Assembly: GCA_008931825.1 (NCBI GenBank)
Contig: QXVZ01028974.1
Location: forward strand, 3,937 to 67,936
Origin: Phallusia fumigata
Lineage: Eukaryota > Chordata > Ascidiacea > Phlebobranchia > Ascidiidae
DNA length: 64,000 nucleotides
Direction: 5' to 3'
Part shown: positions 37,701 through 52,300 of the stretch, in pieces
Numbering within the stretch: the first letter of the stretch is position 1
Layout of the letters: each line of letters starts with the position of its first letter
Position numbers and translations under genes: made by a program
The notes under the pieces: generated by a model
Database searches by the model: none
What the model saw: only the letters and a program-made list of their open reading frames with translations
What the model was told of the DNA's origin: nothing

Positions 37701-39945
37701 AATCATGGCTGTTCATTCTTTTTTTTCATTTGCATGCTCTTTCAAATGTGCTCTATTAAGCATTTTGAACGACTAATGCCCAAAAGGGCCGGTAGATAAT
37801 GACGAAAGTTGCCTGGTTGCGCCGAGTTCCACTATAAATCACTACAGTGATAAACATAATTAAGCAGACAACGTCATACAAGCAGAAAAATACCGTGACA
37901 TTAATAGCTAGCTTACAATCAGGTCTAGTGCTGCGTAGTTTCTCATTAAGAAAGCAAAATCATACGGCAAAGGGCTTTAATTTGTACAAAACTGAGGTTT
38001 GACCGTGAGATGGAATTTGTCGTTGAATCGTGCCTCCCGATGCGAATTAACATTTTTTATTTTTGTTTTGCTTATTTAGAGGCTGCAAAGTGCAAATGTT
38101 GCTACCACGTACTTCTGACAAAATGATTTTTTTGCATCTGCGTGTGCCTGTTAATTTTAATCATGTGAAAGATTAAACAGCGTTTTTGGCAGACCACTTA
38201 TGCCCCATGGAAAGAGGGCAACTTAAATATGTATATATTTGTTTCTCATTTTAAAACCTTTACAAATCAAGTATATCGAGCCGTGTACAAATCGAGCCGT
38301 GAATCTTATTTTTGGCTTATTGTAGCTTCTAATAATAGCTTTAAGTCTAGCAGAGTTTTTGATCGTAAAACTTGCAATCAAGCAAGACAAAATTCTGATC
38401 GAAATTAAGTCGCTAACCCTATAACTTGTAAATATACCCCCAATCTGTGAATGTGCTAAATCTGTCTACCAAAGTATATTTTCGAGGCTCTCTGTTAACG
38501 CGTGCTGTGTAGTATGCCCGTCGAGATGTAGTTTTTAGTCCAAGGACCACACAAGTTAAAATCGGTCGTATCTGCGTGTCGTTTTGCTGAACCAGTGCTT
38601 TGAAAATGCCAAAAAATATTTGAAAAAAAACGGTTTAGGCAAGAGTTGATTTTCCGCCAAATAGCGTTTTTTTTACTTCAAATGCGAGCACACATTTTGC
38701 CGCCTAATGTAAAAACTTTACAACGCACGCAGTTTGATTGCTGTTGCGCAAAACGAATATACTTCCGATAGTTGGTGGAAAAACAGTGTACAAAATCATT
38801 CAAGCAAAAACTCGACTTACATTCCTTGCAAGAAATGTCTAACCTGTCATCTGAAAAATACTTTCCAGATTCCGTAAACAACGAGGTGTAACATCGCATA
38901 AACTGGTCGCTTTCATAGTTCGATCATAAAACTTTGTTCGGAATGCTTTCGGAACCGATATGCATGGCTACAAAGTTGACTTGAAAGTTTTGGAAGTTTA
39001 AAGAGTTTTTGTTCCATTAAAGGCACTATTCGCAATGAGCCCTGATCGCAACACGTCTTGGTGTCTGACTTAGAAACAAATTCTGTTGATTTAGATCTAA
39101 ATTTCCACTAAAATTTGCACTTTGGTTCGTCATTGAGGTTAGAGTGCATTCGAAATTAAGTTTCGCATGGGCAATTTGAACGGACGGATTAATTTTTACC
39201 TTGCGAATGTACTGCGACATAGCAAGGCAAACTCGTCTGAATTGCACATAAAGCAAAATTTCAGACCCACACCGTTTAATAAATGGTATTACTGTTCACA
39301 CAAATCCAAATGAGGTTTGTCAAAAAGTTAACAATCTTGCTTTTGCGATATAGTCTTTGCGTTTGTGGAAACCCGAGTTATTTCCCAAAGTGTCAAAATA
39401 ACCTGCCGTGTCCTTAAATCGTCCACGCGTATTAAAGAACAATTAAACGCCTCACAAAGCACTTGTATTATCAACTGAGACTCATTGTAGACACACTGTA
39501 TGTAGTCGTGTCTTGAAAAAAGCGAAACAAACTACACTATTAATAAAAAATGTACAAAAAAGCTAAATCAACATTACACACACATTTCTGAAACTAGTGA
39601 CAGGAATTTAACTGTAATGTATGGTATGATGTACACCATAATTTGATGGTGACATTCAAATGCAATCGAGAGTTCAGATATTAATCCTTTACGTGTCATG
39701 ATGTTGTACAAAACAAAAGTCGAGTAGGCGCGATAAAAAAGCTATGCAATCCAAACAAAAACACAAAAAGTCAAGCATCGGTAAATACAAAATACTATCC
39801 AAATCTTTGCTTCGAAACATATTAACTTTTTTACATTGACTACTTGCGCTTTGTGTACACTTTACAGCACACAACATTCATTGGAACCTTATTTACTTGT
39901 TCAACTTCGTTCAGAAGTATTAAACCTATACATTTAGCCGACAAG
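37700..39945. other. Intergenic DNA downstream of gene F
   Basis: No supported exon. About 39470-39650 matches 22440-22610 downstream of gene E (shared AATAAAAAATGTACA and CATAATTTGATG blocks), so the 3' flanks of E and F are copies. A cysteine-containing frame at 38678-38899 has no clear family. Confidence 0.55.
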
Positions 39946-40308
39946 TTAGCTTCGCCAAAAAAATCCACCTATTCCGGAAGCAGCGGCACCTAACGCTCCA
40001 CCTACCAATGCCCCAGCAGCCGCACCAACAGGTCCAGCAAAACCGCCAACGGTGGCTCCAGCCACGGCGCCACTCCATGCACCCGTACCTCTGGCCGCAC
40101 TGGCAGCCAACTTTGTCAAGTTTGCTTCGTTTTGTTGTCTAAAACTTTTGTATCTATCTTCGATCTCGTTCTCGCATCGTTTGTGGAACTCGTCCGCCAC
40201 ACACGGACAAACTTTTCTAAATTTTTCCGACTTGCTTTTTGCCCTTTTTAGGTGCTTTTGGTGCAACATTTTCAGCTCTGAATCCTCAAGATTTTTTCCC
40301 TCACATTC
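39946..40308 (-). CDS. Gene F terminal exon with glycine-zipper-like tail
   Basis: [19 protein letters not shown], then a basic stretch ([13 protein letters not shown]), a helix ([18 protein letters not shown]) and a Gly/Ala tail with GxxxG steps ([20 protein letters not shown]) ending GGFFWRS, TAA. 120 codons. The tail is long enough for two short membrane-inserted helices. Confidence 0.82.
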   Translation of the reverse strand, partial: ECEGKNLEDSELKMLHQKHLKRAKSKSEKFRKVCPCVADEFHKRCENEIEDRYKSFRQQNEANLTKLAASAARGTGAWSGAVAGATVGGFAGPVGAAAGALVGGALGAAASGIGGFFWRS

Positions 40309-43300
40309 CTGTTACGACAAAAAACGATTAACAAATTTATGCAATCAGCAAATAGGTTTAATGCTATATATTGCGACAGGTTGGTGTATTGTACGCAACT
40401 TAATCAAGACTATTACGGCACAGAGTCATACAATGCCATAGATATTGCTATTTGAAACAAATATTGTTAGTTTCGTGCATCAAATGGTACAGGGCTAGGG
40501 TTTCACAAATACTGTATTTTTTGTTTCGTGTAAAATACAAACGTAAAATATGTGCGTTTTTCGTATTTTGGGAGTTTTTTTGGTATTTTTCAAAAATGAG
40601 TAGACTGACTATACCAATGAAAGTAGCCAATATTTTGGTACATTCCTCCTTAATTTCACATAAGTCGATCATTATACTCATGAGTCGCCTTTCATCATCG
40701 CCTTTCAGAACAATAATTTAATTGTGACCTAGATCGCCCAGCTGTGACAGCACAAAATACAATACCTGTAGAAGACTATAAAGCCATTGCAAGTAAGGTA
40801 TATATCACTACATCCTGACAGAAACGAATAAACATGGCTACAAAATTCGCAGTTTGAATGGTTGGATTGTGTGAGGCTGTACACTGAAAGTCCTCTTTTG
40901 TATGCGTTCTTAACTTGTTATATTCGATAACGCAAATTTCGGAAGCAATCTTAAACTAGGTCGCGACCATGTATTAGGGAACCACTGGTCTACAAAGGAC
41001 AAAAAACTTCGCGTAGCGAGCAGATGCCCGCTGCCATTAAGTCGTTACGCTGTTGTCGAATCTTAACGCGAGCTACGCTGTTGTCGAATCTTAACTCGTT
41101 GATGTATTTTTGGTGTATTTTAATGTAATTTAAACATGTGTATTTTACGTGTATTGTTTTTTTAAAACCCTATAGTCAGAAATGTTTGCGGGAAAGCTGC
41201 GGTTGTTGAAAAAATTAAATTCCAACTTAATGTAGACTTGTTTCACTAAGGTCGTATTATTTTACTTTTTTTCCTGGCTCTGTTTGATTTAAAACAAATT
41301 ACCCTATAAGTTATTTAAGTTTATTTTATTACTGTTGTTACGGGTATTTACATCTTTCATGCATTGGCAATACTCTTGCATCGCCTCCTGCAAAACCCTC
41401 TCAGCTTCCTCTCTCAGGCGTTTCTATGATTAGATAAAAAAATTTTGTTGAAAAAAATGGCTTTTACTTAACGCACAAATGGACTGTGGCTTACTTTGTG
41501 GGTTTCGTTTCTTTTGCACGCCGCCTGGTAGTGTTTGTTGATGTCGTTTATCAACTCCATCTTTAGGCGCATACATTCATCAGTGAGTTTAGTGTCGCCT
41601 TGACCAAAATTGTCCAGTGTTTTTAACTTTTTGTCCTCGTGGAATTCTCTCAATTTATCACTGTAGCTTTCAGTTATCTGCCACAGAGCAAGTATGTTCA
41701 AAATAACTTACCTACTTTTAAAATAAGACGACATCAATCTAATTAACTCACTTTATCAATGTGCTGCATGTATTGTTTTAGGACTTCGTTCTTCCTACCT
41801 TTAAGCAGATTTATCGCAACTTCCTGCCAAACAGTAAAATCTTTCGTAAAGTTAGGAAAATTGTAACTTAGTGTTCAGAATTGGGCAAAATATACTTGTA
41901 ACTCAAATTGCAGGTTCGGATTCGAGGTTAGGTTTCAGCCATCTGAATTAAATTTACTTGGTGTTTCGGAACTAAACAGGTATTGGAGTTCGAGTCGTGT
42001 AGGAAAGGTTAAGGGCCTATAAGTCACATGTTCATATAGTAGGTAACAAATATTTACTAATAACGTTTTGTTTTACTGGAACAATATTAAATAATTGTAG
42101 GTTAGTATTTCACTTGTTTACCCTATTTTTCTCATTTGTTTGTTTTAACTTGTTAAATTCTCGACGAACAAATTCATCGAATTTGGTTTTGCAAAAGTCA
42201 GCAAATGAAGCCATATCTTTTTCAGTTGGAGTCATCCTTTCTTCAGCTTCTTTTTTACTTCTAAGGTGAGCATCCTCTAAGGTTTTCAGGTCAACGTATC
42301 CTTCACAGATCTGTCGTAAATTGGAAATTAATACTTAGTTTTTTATGCTTCTGTAATGGGTTTAGATCAAAGTAAACATGATTTTTGCGCCCATGGCTCC
42401 CAGCACGTGGATACAAAAGGCACTGATTTGGTTTTACGGGTTTGGTACAAAGGTATATTGGTGTGCTAGTCTGTATTTAGCATAACTGCTTTGGGCGAAC
42501 CCAGAAATTACTATAATGCACTTGCAAATGATTTAAAATTGTTACTGCGATTGATCTGGCGATTGATTCATCATAAAGGTTGCTTGTGAACCATGTAGAG
42601 CAACCAACGATTCACTGCTCGTAGTCCAGGCGAAGTACTATGAAGTTTAAGCAAATTCAATAATTTGGCATTCGGAATGTCACCTGTTTCATAGTTTGTA
42701 AATACACTTCCTCTGATTCAATTAGCATCATATCAGCTTTCAATTTCAATTTTCTCTGCAAATAATGTTTTTGAATAAAAACAATAATCAGACTTATATA
42801 CCTATAAGAAGTCTTATGGACAACTAAGAAAATTTTTTTTTAATGTTCCTTTACAAAAAAAACTTTGCAACATCCCTTTATAAAACATTTTCCCTTCATA
42901 CATGCTACTTAACAAGAGCAGCAAATAATGAATGCACCCTTTTTTACCTTAAGATCTCTGTTTCTTTCAAGCAACTTATTACAGTAAACGTTCAAATCAT
43001 TATCCAACTGTTGCTTTAGAGAATGAAAAAAATGTTTCGGTAAACCATTGTTGGAAGAAGCAAATGCACGTTTTATTTCTAACTCTTCATCCATGTAAAG
43101 GCATTTGAGTTTTTCTTCATCCAAATATTCCTTTGCTTTCTACCGACAAAAAATTATATGCTTAGCCATTACTTGCCAAGCGCCTTTTATGCGAAAAACA
43201 ATAAAATGTGGCGTATTTGGCAGATATATAACATTTGACACACTGTATAGGGTTTTAACCACTTTGTTGGTAAAGTCGAATGTATTCCTAAATTAACAAT

Positions 43301-46300
43301 TCAGGAGGATTTGCAAAATTTTGTTTCAAATGTTTGTATGAAAGAGCTGCCAAGCGTTGGTTTGTCTGGCTGTAATACGATGTTTTTTGTCTGGCCGCAA
43401 AACAGGTGCTGTTCGTGTTGGACTGTCCTCACTCTCCCTACAGGTGTGAATAAGATTAACAGAAATACCAGAGATACTTACACCATCCATCCTTTTTTGA
43501 AATTCCGCAACCAGTTGGTTAATCTTTGTTTTATGTTTATCGACCACAGCATTCTGAAAAGATATGGTGTGTAATGTTTAAAATAGGCAGGTGGATTGGA
43601 AGAGTAAATTTAGTTACAATGAGGGCTCCAACTTAAAATGCTAAATGTTACTTTTAAACTATATAAGCCATCATTGATCATTGTACCGAATCGCATGACA
43701 TATTTACAACGGCCTTTTTTATTATTTGCATAAAATTCCAAACTTAAATGCATTACATGGGTAATAATCGTTACCTTTTTGCGTTTGTTTTCCGTTTGAA
43801 ACTTTGTAAACTCCCTTTCAATAAAGTTCTGCAGCTCCTCACGATATTGTTTTATTGTATCTCGGGGTATTTGTGTTGTTTCATTTTGGAACATTCTCAT
43901 TGCTCGAGTCAAGGATTCCTCTTGGGTTTTTGCTAACAAATCTTCAGTAAGGTAATTTTCACTTGTTGCCTGTTAATGTCAACCGCGAAGGATAAAGCAC
44001 AGACGAACCTTGGTCTTTGTGAAACTGTTCAGTGTCAAACTATTTAAAACAACTACAAAACTTTAAATCCGCGCGTTTGATACTATACTCAAGAAGATTG
44101 ATAAAAAGAAGTTCTTTCAAAAACACTTCATTGCAGTTTTGATTAAAAGAGCAGAAATACATCTATAACAACTTGCACAATGATATACTCGCCGTTTGCA
44201 TTGAATTTTTGTACAAATCCTTAGCCTCATGTAATGTACTCAATATCTTCGATAGCTCCAAACTCTTAAATAAAGACATTTGCATTGAAATCAAAATTAC
44301 AGAAAACATGGTCACAAAATATTACTTTTTTCCGTTCATTAGATTCAACAAATTTTTGTTTTTCGTTTTTAAATCGATCAAAAAGTAGTTTCCTCTCGTT
44401 GCTTCGTTCCTCTGTGTTGTTGCCAAAATTGGTTTCGTCAAATTGAAGCACTGATTTAGCTTCAGCTGACTTGTGGGCTTGATCGAATTCACAACCACTC
44501 CAATGCACATTGCGACAGTTCTAGAAACATGGCTGGCGCACATAAACAAAAACAGTAACTCGTAGAACACCATTAGTTTATGCGGCATTATTTTTTCTGG
44601 TAGCAAAATGCACAAAACATTGTCGGTTGACTACAGTGTTTCTTAAATTATTGCAGGAATGAGTGTTTTCCCCAAATACCGAATAATATATGATTTATAT
44701 GTCGAGATGATCTTGTGAATTTGAAGGGTTACCAGCTACTTCTGTTTGACGTTTTAATAGCCTATAGGAGTATAGAACTTTAAAAGCAACAGAAAGTTAT
44801 TTCTTTTTGTAGCTAATTCAATTACCATATCCATTTGATTTTCATATGTTGCTAATGCCTGAAAAGCAAATTCCTCGAGCTTTCTTTGCAGCTCCTCCTG
44901 AAAATAAAAAGTGAAAGTAGAAGTTGAAAAACGTTTGAATTTTTACTGTTACTTTCGAACAGCCATGATAAATATCACTTTAAAAAAACTTGATAGAAAT
45001 TTTTGTTCAAATCATGAAAGTTATTTCGGGAACATACTTGTTTGCGTTTGTTTAATGTTTTGTACAATTGAAATTCTTCCTCCATCCAGGTGAATAAATC
45101 ACATAGATATTGCTTCCCAATGTCTTGTGGAAGTTGTGATGTTTCCTGCTTGTATGAGTCAAGAACATTATTTCGACACTTTTGGTAAACACCCGCCAAC
45201 AAATGTTCTTTAATGTACGGTTCGCTGCTGGCCTGTAAATGCACAAATATACAAGTTGTTAATCATGGTTACAACAAAATTTATTCGTTTTGGCAAGGTT
45301 ACATCAAAATTAATGACGGACGCGATAAACAGGAGCACCAAGACACAGCGCATTAGATTCGTATTATCGGATGACATTCAATTTATCTTGCAATGGTGAA
45401 AGTAAAAATTCAAAATTACAATTTAGTCTCAAATAAATGTTTTATTTTATAAACTAAATAAAAGCTGCACCGCTCGCAAGCTGCTGTTTTCTTGTGATCA
45501 TCAGTTGGTATTTGATGATATCTTTATGATTTGTAAATAGTTTAAAACATTGTAAATCCGTCACAACCCATGCTTTGATAGTCCACAAAATTGACAGATG
45601 ACTTACTTCTTTAAGCCAAGTTCTGTAAATTTTCCTGGCCTTATCTACACCTTCCCAGAAGCGAAGTTTTATGCGTTCCTAAATTCCAAACAAAATATCA
45701 TGGTTATAAAAATGCTGAAAACATATAACTTATAGTTAAACACCTATTTTTTGGACAAAAGTTACAGTCATTTAGTTAAAAACTTCGATAAACCAAAACA
45801 ACTGTAAATTAATTTTACTTACCAGTTTGAGATTGTTAGATGGTTTGTATGTTACATTAAAATCATGTTCCAGACCATCCTTCAAGCATTTTAAATAGTC
45901 GGTTATAAATGCTTTGTCCCCAAACTTCGGTTGTTTGTCAAAGGTGTCCAGGACTTTCTTTTTCATTTGCATGTGAACATTTTCCAGATCTTCGTCACAC
46001 AAATATGTATTGCAGGCCTGTAATGTAACAGTTCTATGTTTTTAACGACTTCACATCGGTTTGCGTTTGCACAATACCTCATCCATGCCTGTTCGGTAAG
46101 TATCGTTGCACTCCTTAACAATGCTCTGGATGTTTGCTTTAGCCGTCGCCTGTACAACATAAGAAAAAAAATACTAGGGCCTATGTATGTTGAGGTCAAG
46201 ATTCAGTGATGCGCATCAGTATCGATTTCTATTAGTTAGGATGTGGCGGTCCTCCTCTCCTAATGTCGTTTTTCCAGCGTTTTACACGAGGCGGCCACGA

Positions 46301-49300
46301 TTTATGTCTAGCAACGTTTTTACATCGTCAGTGCAGTTATATGGTAATAATGCTCAACAATTTCTGATGTACCTAAATTATAGTGTTCAAGGTTAACTGC
46401 AGTCAGGCAGTGCTAGTGTTGTGTGTCTCGCTTAGCATTTGTGGTATGTCGTGCTGTGAAATGTGTGTATGATGTCATAGCTTTGTGTTGACCCTTATGC
46501 CTATATGTTCCTATAGCTTTGCTGCAACTTGGTGTGGTAACTCATCTCTGTAGAAAATTTTGTGCATCAATGGACCAAAGGTGCCCAGTTGTGTAGTGTG
46601 TATAAGGGCATTTTTGTGGATCTGGGATTTAGTATCCTTAATTGTGTGTATTGTTGGGTATGTTTCTATCTGTTTTCTGTTCTGTCCTGACCTGTTTTGT
46701 TTGCTCTGTTCCATACTGTGCTTTCTGCTCCACCCAGTTTTGTGCACCTACAAGGCTACTTGCCTGTGCTCTTTAAGTTTGAACACTACTTGCCTGTGCT
46801 CTTTAAGTTTCCAAATTTCGTCAAACACATGATAGATGGGTATCTAAAGTTGTGCACTGACAAATTTTAACCCTAGTTTAACCATCGGTTCACCCACATG
46901 CTCCCGAAACGTGAAAGTTTTAAATTAACAATGTTTAACAAAGTAAGTCCCCAAGAATTTTATATTTTAACAGTTTATACAATGAAAAGTGTTTTAAAAT
47001 ATTATGTGACTTTAATTTTGATTCACTAATTTTTTTTTACCTTTTAAACCTCAAATATTCAGTTTTTTGTTTACAAGCCTTTTATTTCCTACATACTAAT
47101 GCAAATGTTTTGAAATGAAGGGTGCTTCTCATTAGAGTTTTCAAATTTTAGCCTGATAGGTCAATTACTTCATCCTACAGCCGCAAATACGTGTTTAAAC
47201 TCTGATTGTTTTGCCACAAATACAAAACGACTCGCCGCGAGGGAGTGATTGATGAGTTTACGACTCAAGCAGCGCAACGCTCAGCGGTTGGAAACAGGCT
47301 GCTACGTCACACACAAACGGGCGTTTATTCGAGGCGGCCAGGCGGACGTTTTGCGGTGATGACCTCAATACGTTTGCTGTTTTGCAATGTAGAAGAGAGT
47401 GCGACGCAGCAATTTATTTATTCGTTTTTAAAGTCCTGCCATTTCGCTGAATTAATCGAATACGCAAAACCTCCCAACCACTGCTTTACGTAATTGCTTA
47501 ATGTTAACCAAAATGCGTTTGCTAAATAACGCTGTGAAAGATAATACGTAACAATAACTTTGCTCCTATTTAAAGTTGTACTCTCTTGTATAGTGACATG
47601 TAAGCTTATACTTGGTTGGCCAAAGAGCGCAATGTTGTTGTTGGATTTAGAGCGCATTGCTGAAACCGCGTATAAAAGGGTCGTTGAGCAGTGGTTCTCA
47701 AAGTGGGGTCTGTCCCTAATGACTGGTGAGGCGATTTTTATGGGGACCGCAAAGCGTCTTCAGTCGATGATTTTCGCGTGACTATTGATGCATTGATACA
47801 TTACTGCGGATGTGCGTTTCATGTGCCGCGATGATTGCGCCCTTTATGGCATCACCGCGCAATGTTGCTTTGTAAATGCGATATTGGCACAAGCAAAGCA
47901 TTGGTGGTATAAAGTTTTCGAGTGAAGTTTATTTGAATTAAATTTTTAGTGAACCGCTAGTCATCGAAAAAACTGCAGGGTGACCGTTGTGCAAATAATT
48001 TTAAGTTTGAGAACCACTGTTTTATAGGAATATGACCTCATTGTTGCTAAAGTTGTTGTGCAGTTGTGCAGTTTGCTGCGGCTCGTCCAAAGGTCACTGC
48101 CGGTCATATAATAGGTTAGTGTGGCTGTGGTGTTTAAATCATGCTTTTAACTTGAGATTGAAACTGACGTGATGTAGCCTAAGTAAATGATTAAATTACA
48201 TTATAAATGGAAATCTTTATTTGTTTAATATTTACTGATTTATAAACCGATCACGTAAGACATCTCTAAAGACATCTCTAAAAAAAGAAACAAGTAGGGA
48301 CCCAATGTAAAGTGGGTATTGAACATATATCTAATGTAATAAAGAAAATGGTATATGGTATATGTGAAAAACGTGGGGTGGTAGTGTATATGGAATGAAA
48401 ATATGGAGAACGCCACCTCTGTAGTTATTAATAATTTTCAACCATTTCGCTTTATGTTTATTATAAAGCTTGTCCAATAAAAAGTTTGTACAGTAATTCG
48501 AGTAGAGTTACATTGAACATTAGTTTGAACATTTATTGCGTCGTTTTTTGCTTACCTTATGTTTAGATTTGCATATTAATGTTATATTTCCGTGTAGTTT
48601 GATTTTGATTTTTCCAGTCCTATTTTTACTGTTTTTTTTACATTACTGTTTTTCTACGTAATTTGGCTTCATTCTCTATTTTTACATTAGTGTCATTAAC
48701 AGTGTTAAAGCCTAAGAAAACGAAATGTCACAAAAAACACATTACTGCAAAAAACATTTTTGGCTTTTTTTTTACTTTTAGAATCGTTAGTAAAATTAAT
48801 ATTGGATTTTATTTATTCATACCTCCATTATTGTGCTAACTTCGGGCAATTTTCCACTTCCAAATACTCCAAAGTATGCGTGCAAATAATTGATAAGACT
48901 GTTTCCCGTCACAATTTTGCCGCCTATCATTTTTTGCGAAAGGTTTTGGCTTGTAAAAAGCTTGTGTACCAATTTGTCCGTTGTGTCCAGAAACTCCGGG
49001 TCTACATCTAAAAATTAAAAAACAGACTATTCAGTACGGAAAAAACTTATATTTATCCCAGTAATACTATTGCTTTAATTTACTTGTTGCTGACGTAATG
49101 CCATATTTTTATCGCTGTGATAGGTATCTCGATTCAATGCCTTCATTCACCTGACCGCTAGATGACGTTGTTTGATTTTGGGCGATACAAATGCAGCGAT
49201 GTTTAAGGTGCGATCAGCTTTATTTTTTTTTTATAGACATAAAAACCTGCACGGGATTAGTTCTCGGGATCGTCCCGGGTTCAAACCCCGTAAAAAAAAG

Positions 49301-52300
49301 ATGTTTAAAACCACTGTTTTTCAGTTTGGACTGTCAGCATGCGCCTTCTGCCATCCACACGGCATCGCACCAGACACTTTTCTACCAAAATTTGAAATTA
49401 TGACACGTATTGCTGTGGTATTTTTGGGGGAGAGGAATGGGGCTTTTGTTTCGCGGCTGTTTATGTTAAATTTCATAAACACACCACATGCAGTTTAGTC
49501 TTCGTTTTTTTTAGTCCAATTCTTTCGACCTAGTTAATTTTAAATAAAAAGGGTATGGAGATAATATTAATAAACAGTGCTTTCCTGTCAAGTGCGCATG
49601 TTTTGTATCTAAAATAAATAAAAAATTTAAAATCGAATGGTCTAAGAACCTTTTAATTTGAGATTGTTTTCCTGTTTTGTTCGTCGCACGGCAACTTTTT
49701 TACCAGGGTGTGGCATCAAACAACATGACACGTCCTCGAATGACTGAAATATGTGTTGTCGAACTGAGCTCAAATCCTTGTGCTTGGGAAGTATTTGAAA
49801 GACTTTGTCCAAATACTTTTGACCCCCTTCCAAATCATACGAAAAGTCCGGATCTTGCCAATCGCGTACAAGGAACATGAGTTTCTAAACACAGATACGA
49901 ACTAGATAAAAGCGCTCCACGAAGACAAAAGTGAACCCAAATAATTAAGTTTCATTGTGAAACTCCTCTAACCTGAAATGGTTTTTCGTCAAGGCCTTTC
50001 TGTTGACTTTGAGCAAGCTTTCCATAATCAGTGAATAACTAAACAAACCAAAACTCTGCATTTTGTTTACAAACACGGTGAAAAAGAAGCGAAACAGGTA
50101 TATTTTGCAGCAAAACCCAGCAATAATTTTTAAAAATCCAAGAAACACTTTATTTAGAAATCGAAAACGCTGATCGTTTCTGTCAATTGTTATTTTTAAC
50201 TTTTTAGCCCGCTTAAAGTAATCACATAAACTGACCTGCAGATGTTGCAACGAGTCTTCTTGTACTTGCTGAGATACGTTGTATATTTGCACTGAACTAA
50301 TCAATGTGCTGAGCGCAAATATAACAGCACAGTCGGCCATTGAAGATTTTGGGTCAAAGGAACCCTGAGTGTCCATTAAAAATATAGCCACCTAAAAAAG
50401 TTGTACATGAAATACAGTTCAAAAAGTTGGGCCAATGCAGAGACCGTTATTTACTTCGTTATTTTTACGCAACATTATTGAAAGTGGTGCTTCGGGCCCT
50501 GTTAACCTATATTTAGGTATGACACTTAAGGCCGGTTTGCACGGTGCGCTTGTGCGAATTAAGCGTCTGACGCGAAGGGTGTTTACACGAAAACAATTAA
50601 AGCGTATCTTTTGGGAACAACAAATCATTTTTTTCAATGAGCTGAGCTTGAAAACATTTTTTATCAATGAGCTACCCAAAAATTATGTTTTATAAGTTGT
50701 ACACAAAAAATAAATTCTAATGTTTTTATCATACCCTGAATATAAACTCTTCGTCTCTAATATAATCCATATTAAATGCATATAGCAAGATAATTTTTGG
50801 TTGTTTGAAAGCCAAACTAACAACAAATACCAAGACAGCAAGTACGTCAAGCGAACGGCGCGAAATTTTCGCTCTTCACGCGTTTCAAGATTTGGACGCG
50901 AAAGGCGTTTCGTGCGTGCGTCGCGTGACGCGCAACATAATAAAATAAACACTAAATTCGCGAGTTACGCGTGTCGTGTAAACCGGCCTTTAACCGCTAA
51001 TATGGGAAGCAAAAAAATACCTCAATTTTGATTAAACGCAAAAAGTTACCGAATGTTTGAGATGGCGAACAATTAAGGTTTAATAGCTTTAAATTAGAAA
51101 TACTCAAACCTTATATCCCAAATCGAGGAAGACACACTGACCAAGGAACTGTAGCATCGACGCAAACCAGACTTTACGTCACAAATGGTTTTTACAAAGG
51201 GAACAAAGGCTGTGTTTCAGTTTTACGATCGGTGACGTGCGCGTACGTCTATCCTAACCCTAAACCAGAGAAACAATAAACGCAAATAATCACTATAATC
51301 TGACGCACGCACAGCAAAGCCATTTGTCAAAATCCTTTGTAACATAACGGGAAAAAATGAGCCAGTGCCTGTGTGTAAAATATTTTCAAACGCTATTGTC
51401 ATCATCAAGTTGCGTTTATCGAAACGTAGAAAATATTTTCACACAAGTACTGGTTTGTATATTGCGACTACTTGAATCGGTAATTGTGTACCTAGGCAGA
51501 AATTGTTTTACAAATAAACGACTTATAAATAAATAAATAAAACAGAGCATTACTCGTCCATTTGGTGTTTCTTTAAAAAACGGTTCATCCCATATCCATA
51601 TTCCTTGTGTGTGTCTTTCTTCTCCACCTCTCCAATCAAACCCTTTTTTCAATTCATCCTCCTTGGACTGAAGCCAAAATTCGCCCTAACACATAATATT
51701 GGTTACAGAGATAGTTTGCCGGAGTTGTTTTGTCCGTCCAGAGAGAAATTGCTGGCTTTTAAACTTTCCGTGACGTTTTTGAAAACATGTGAGTTGCATT
51801 ACAATATTAATGGATCCCCTTCCATGAAGGCTTTAGTTTGGATTCACCCATTTAAGCTTTAGTTTGGATTAATTACCCAATTTTTTAGCTTTTTGACCCC
51901 AAATATTCAGTTTCAACAATATTTAACAAAGTAAGTCACCCAGAAGTTTCATATTTTGATAGTTGATACAATGCAGACTATTTTAAAGTGTTTTGTGACT
52001 TTTTTAAAGTTTCGATTCACCCATTTGTTAACCTGATTACCCCAAATATTTAGTTTTTTTTATGTGCCCTTTACTAATTCAAATGAATTGAAATGTGCAC
52101 ATGTGGGGGGCTTATCATTGGTTGTTTAAAATGTCAGTCTGATCGGTCAAGTATTTAACCGTACAGCCGCAAATACGTGTTTAAACGCAGACTGTTTTGC
52201 CCAAAATACAAAACGACTCGACGCGAGGGAATAATTGACGAGTTTACGACACGAGCCGCGTAACGCTCAACGGTTGGTAAACAGGCTGCTACGACACACA

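Noticed and set aside
38678-38899. Cysteine-containing minus-strand frame
   Set aside because: Cys spacing fits no known finger and there are no paralogues in the window.
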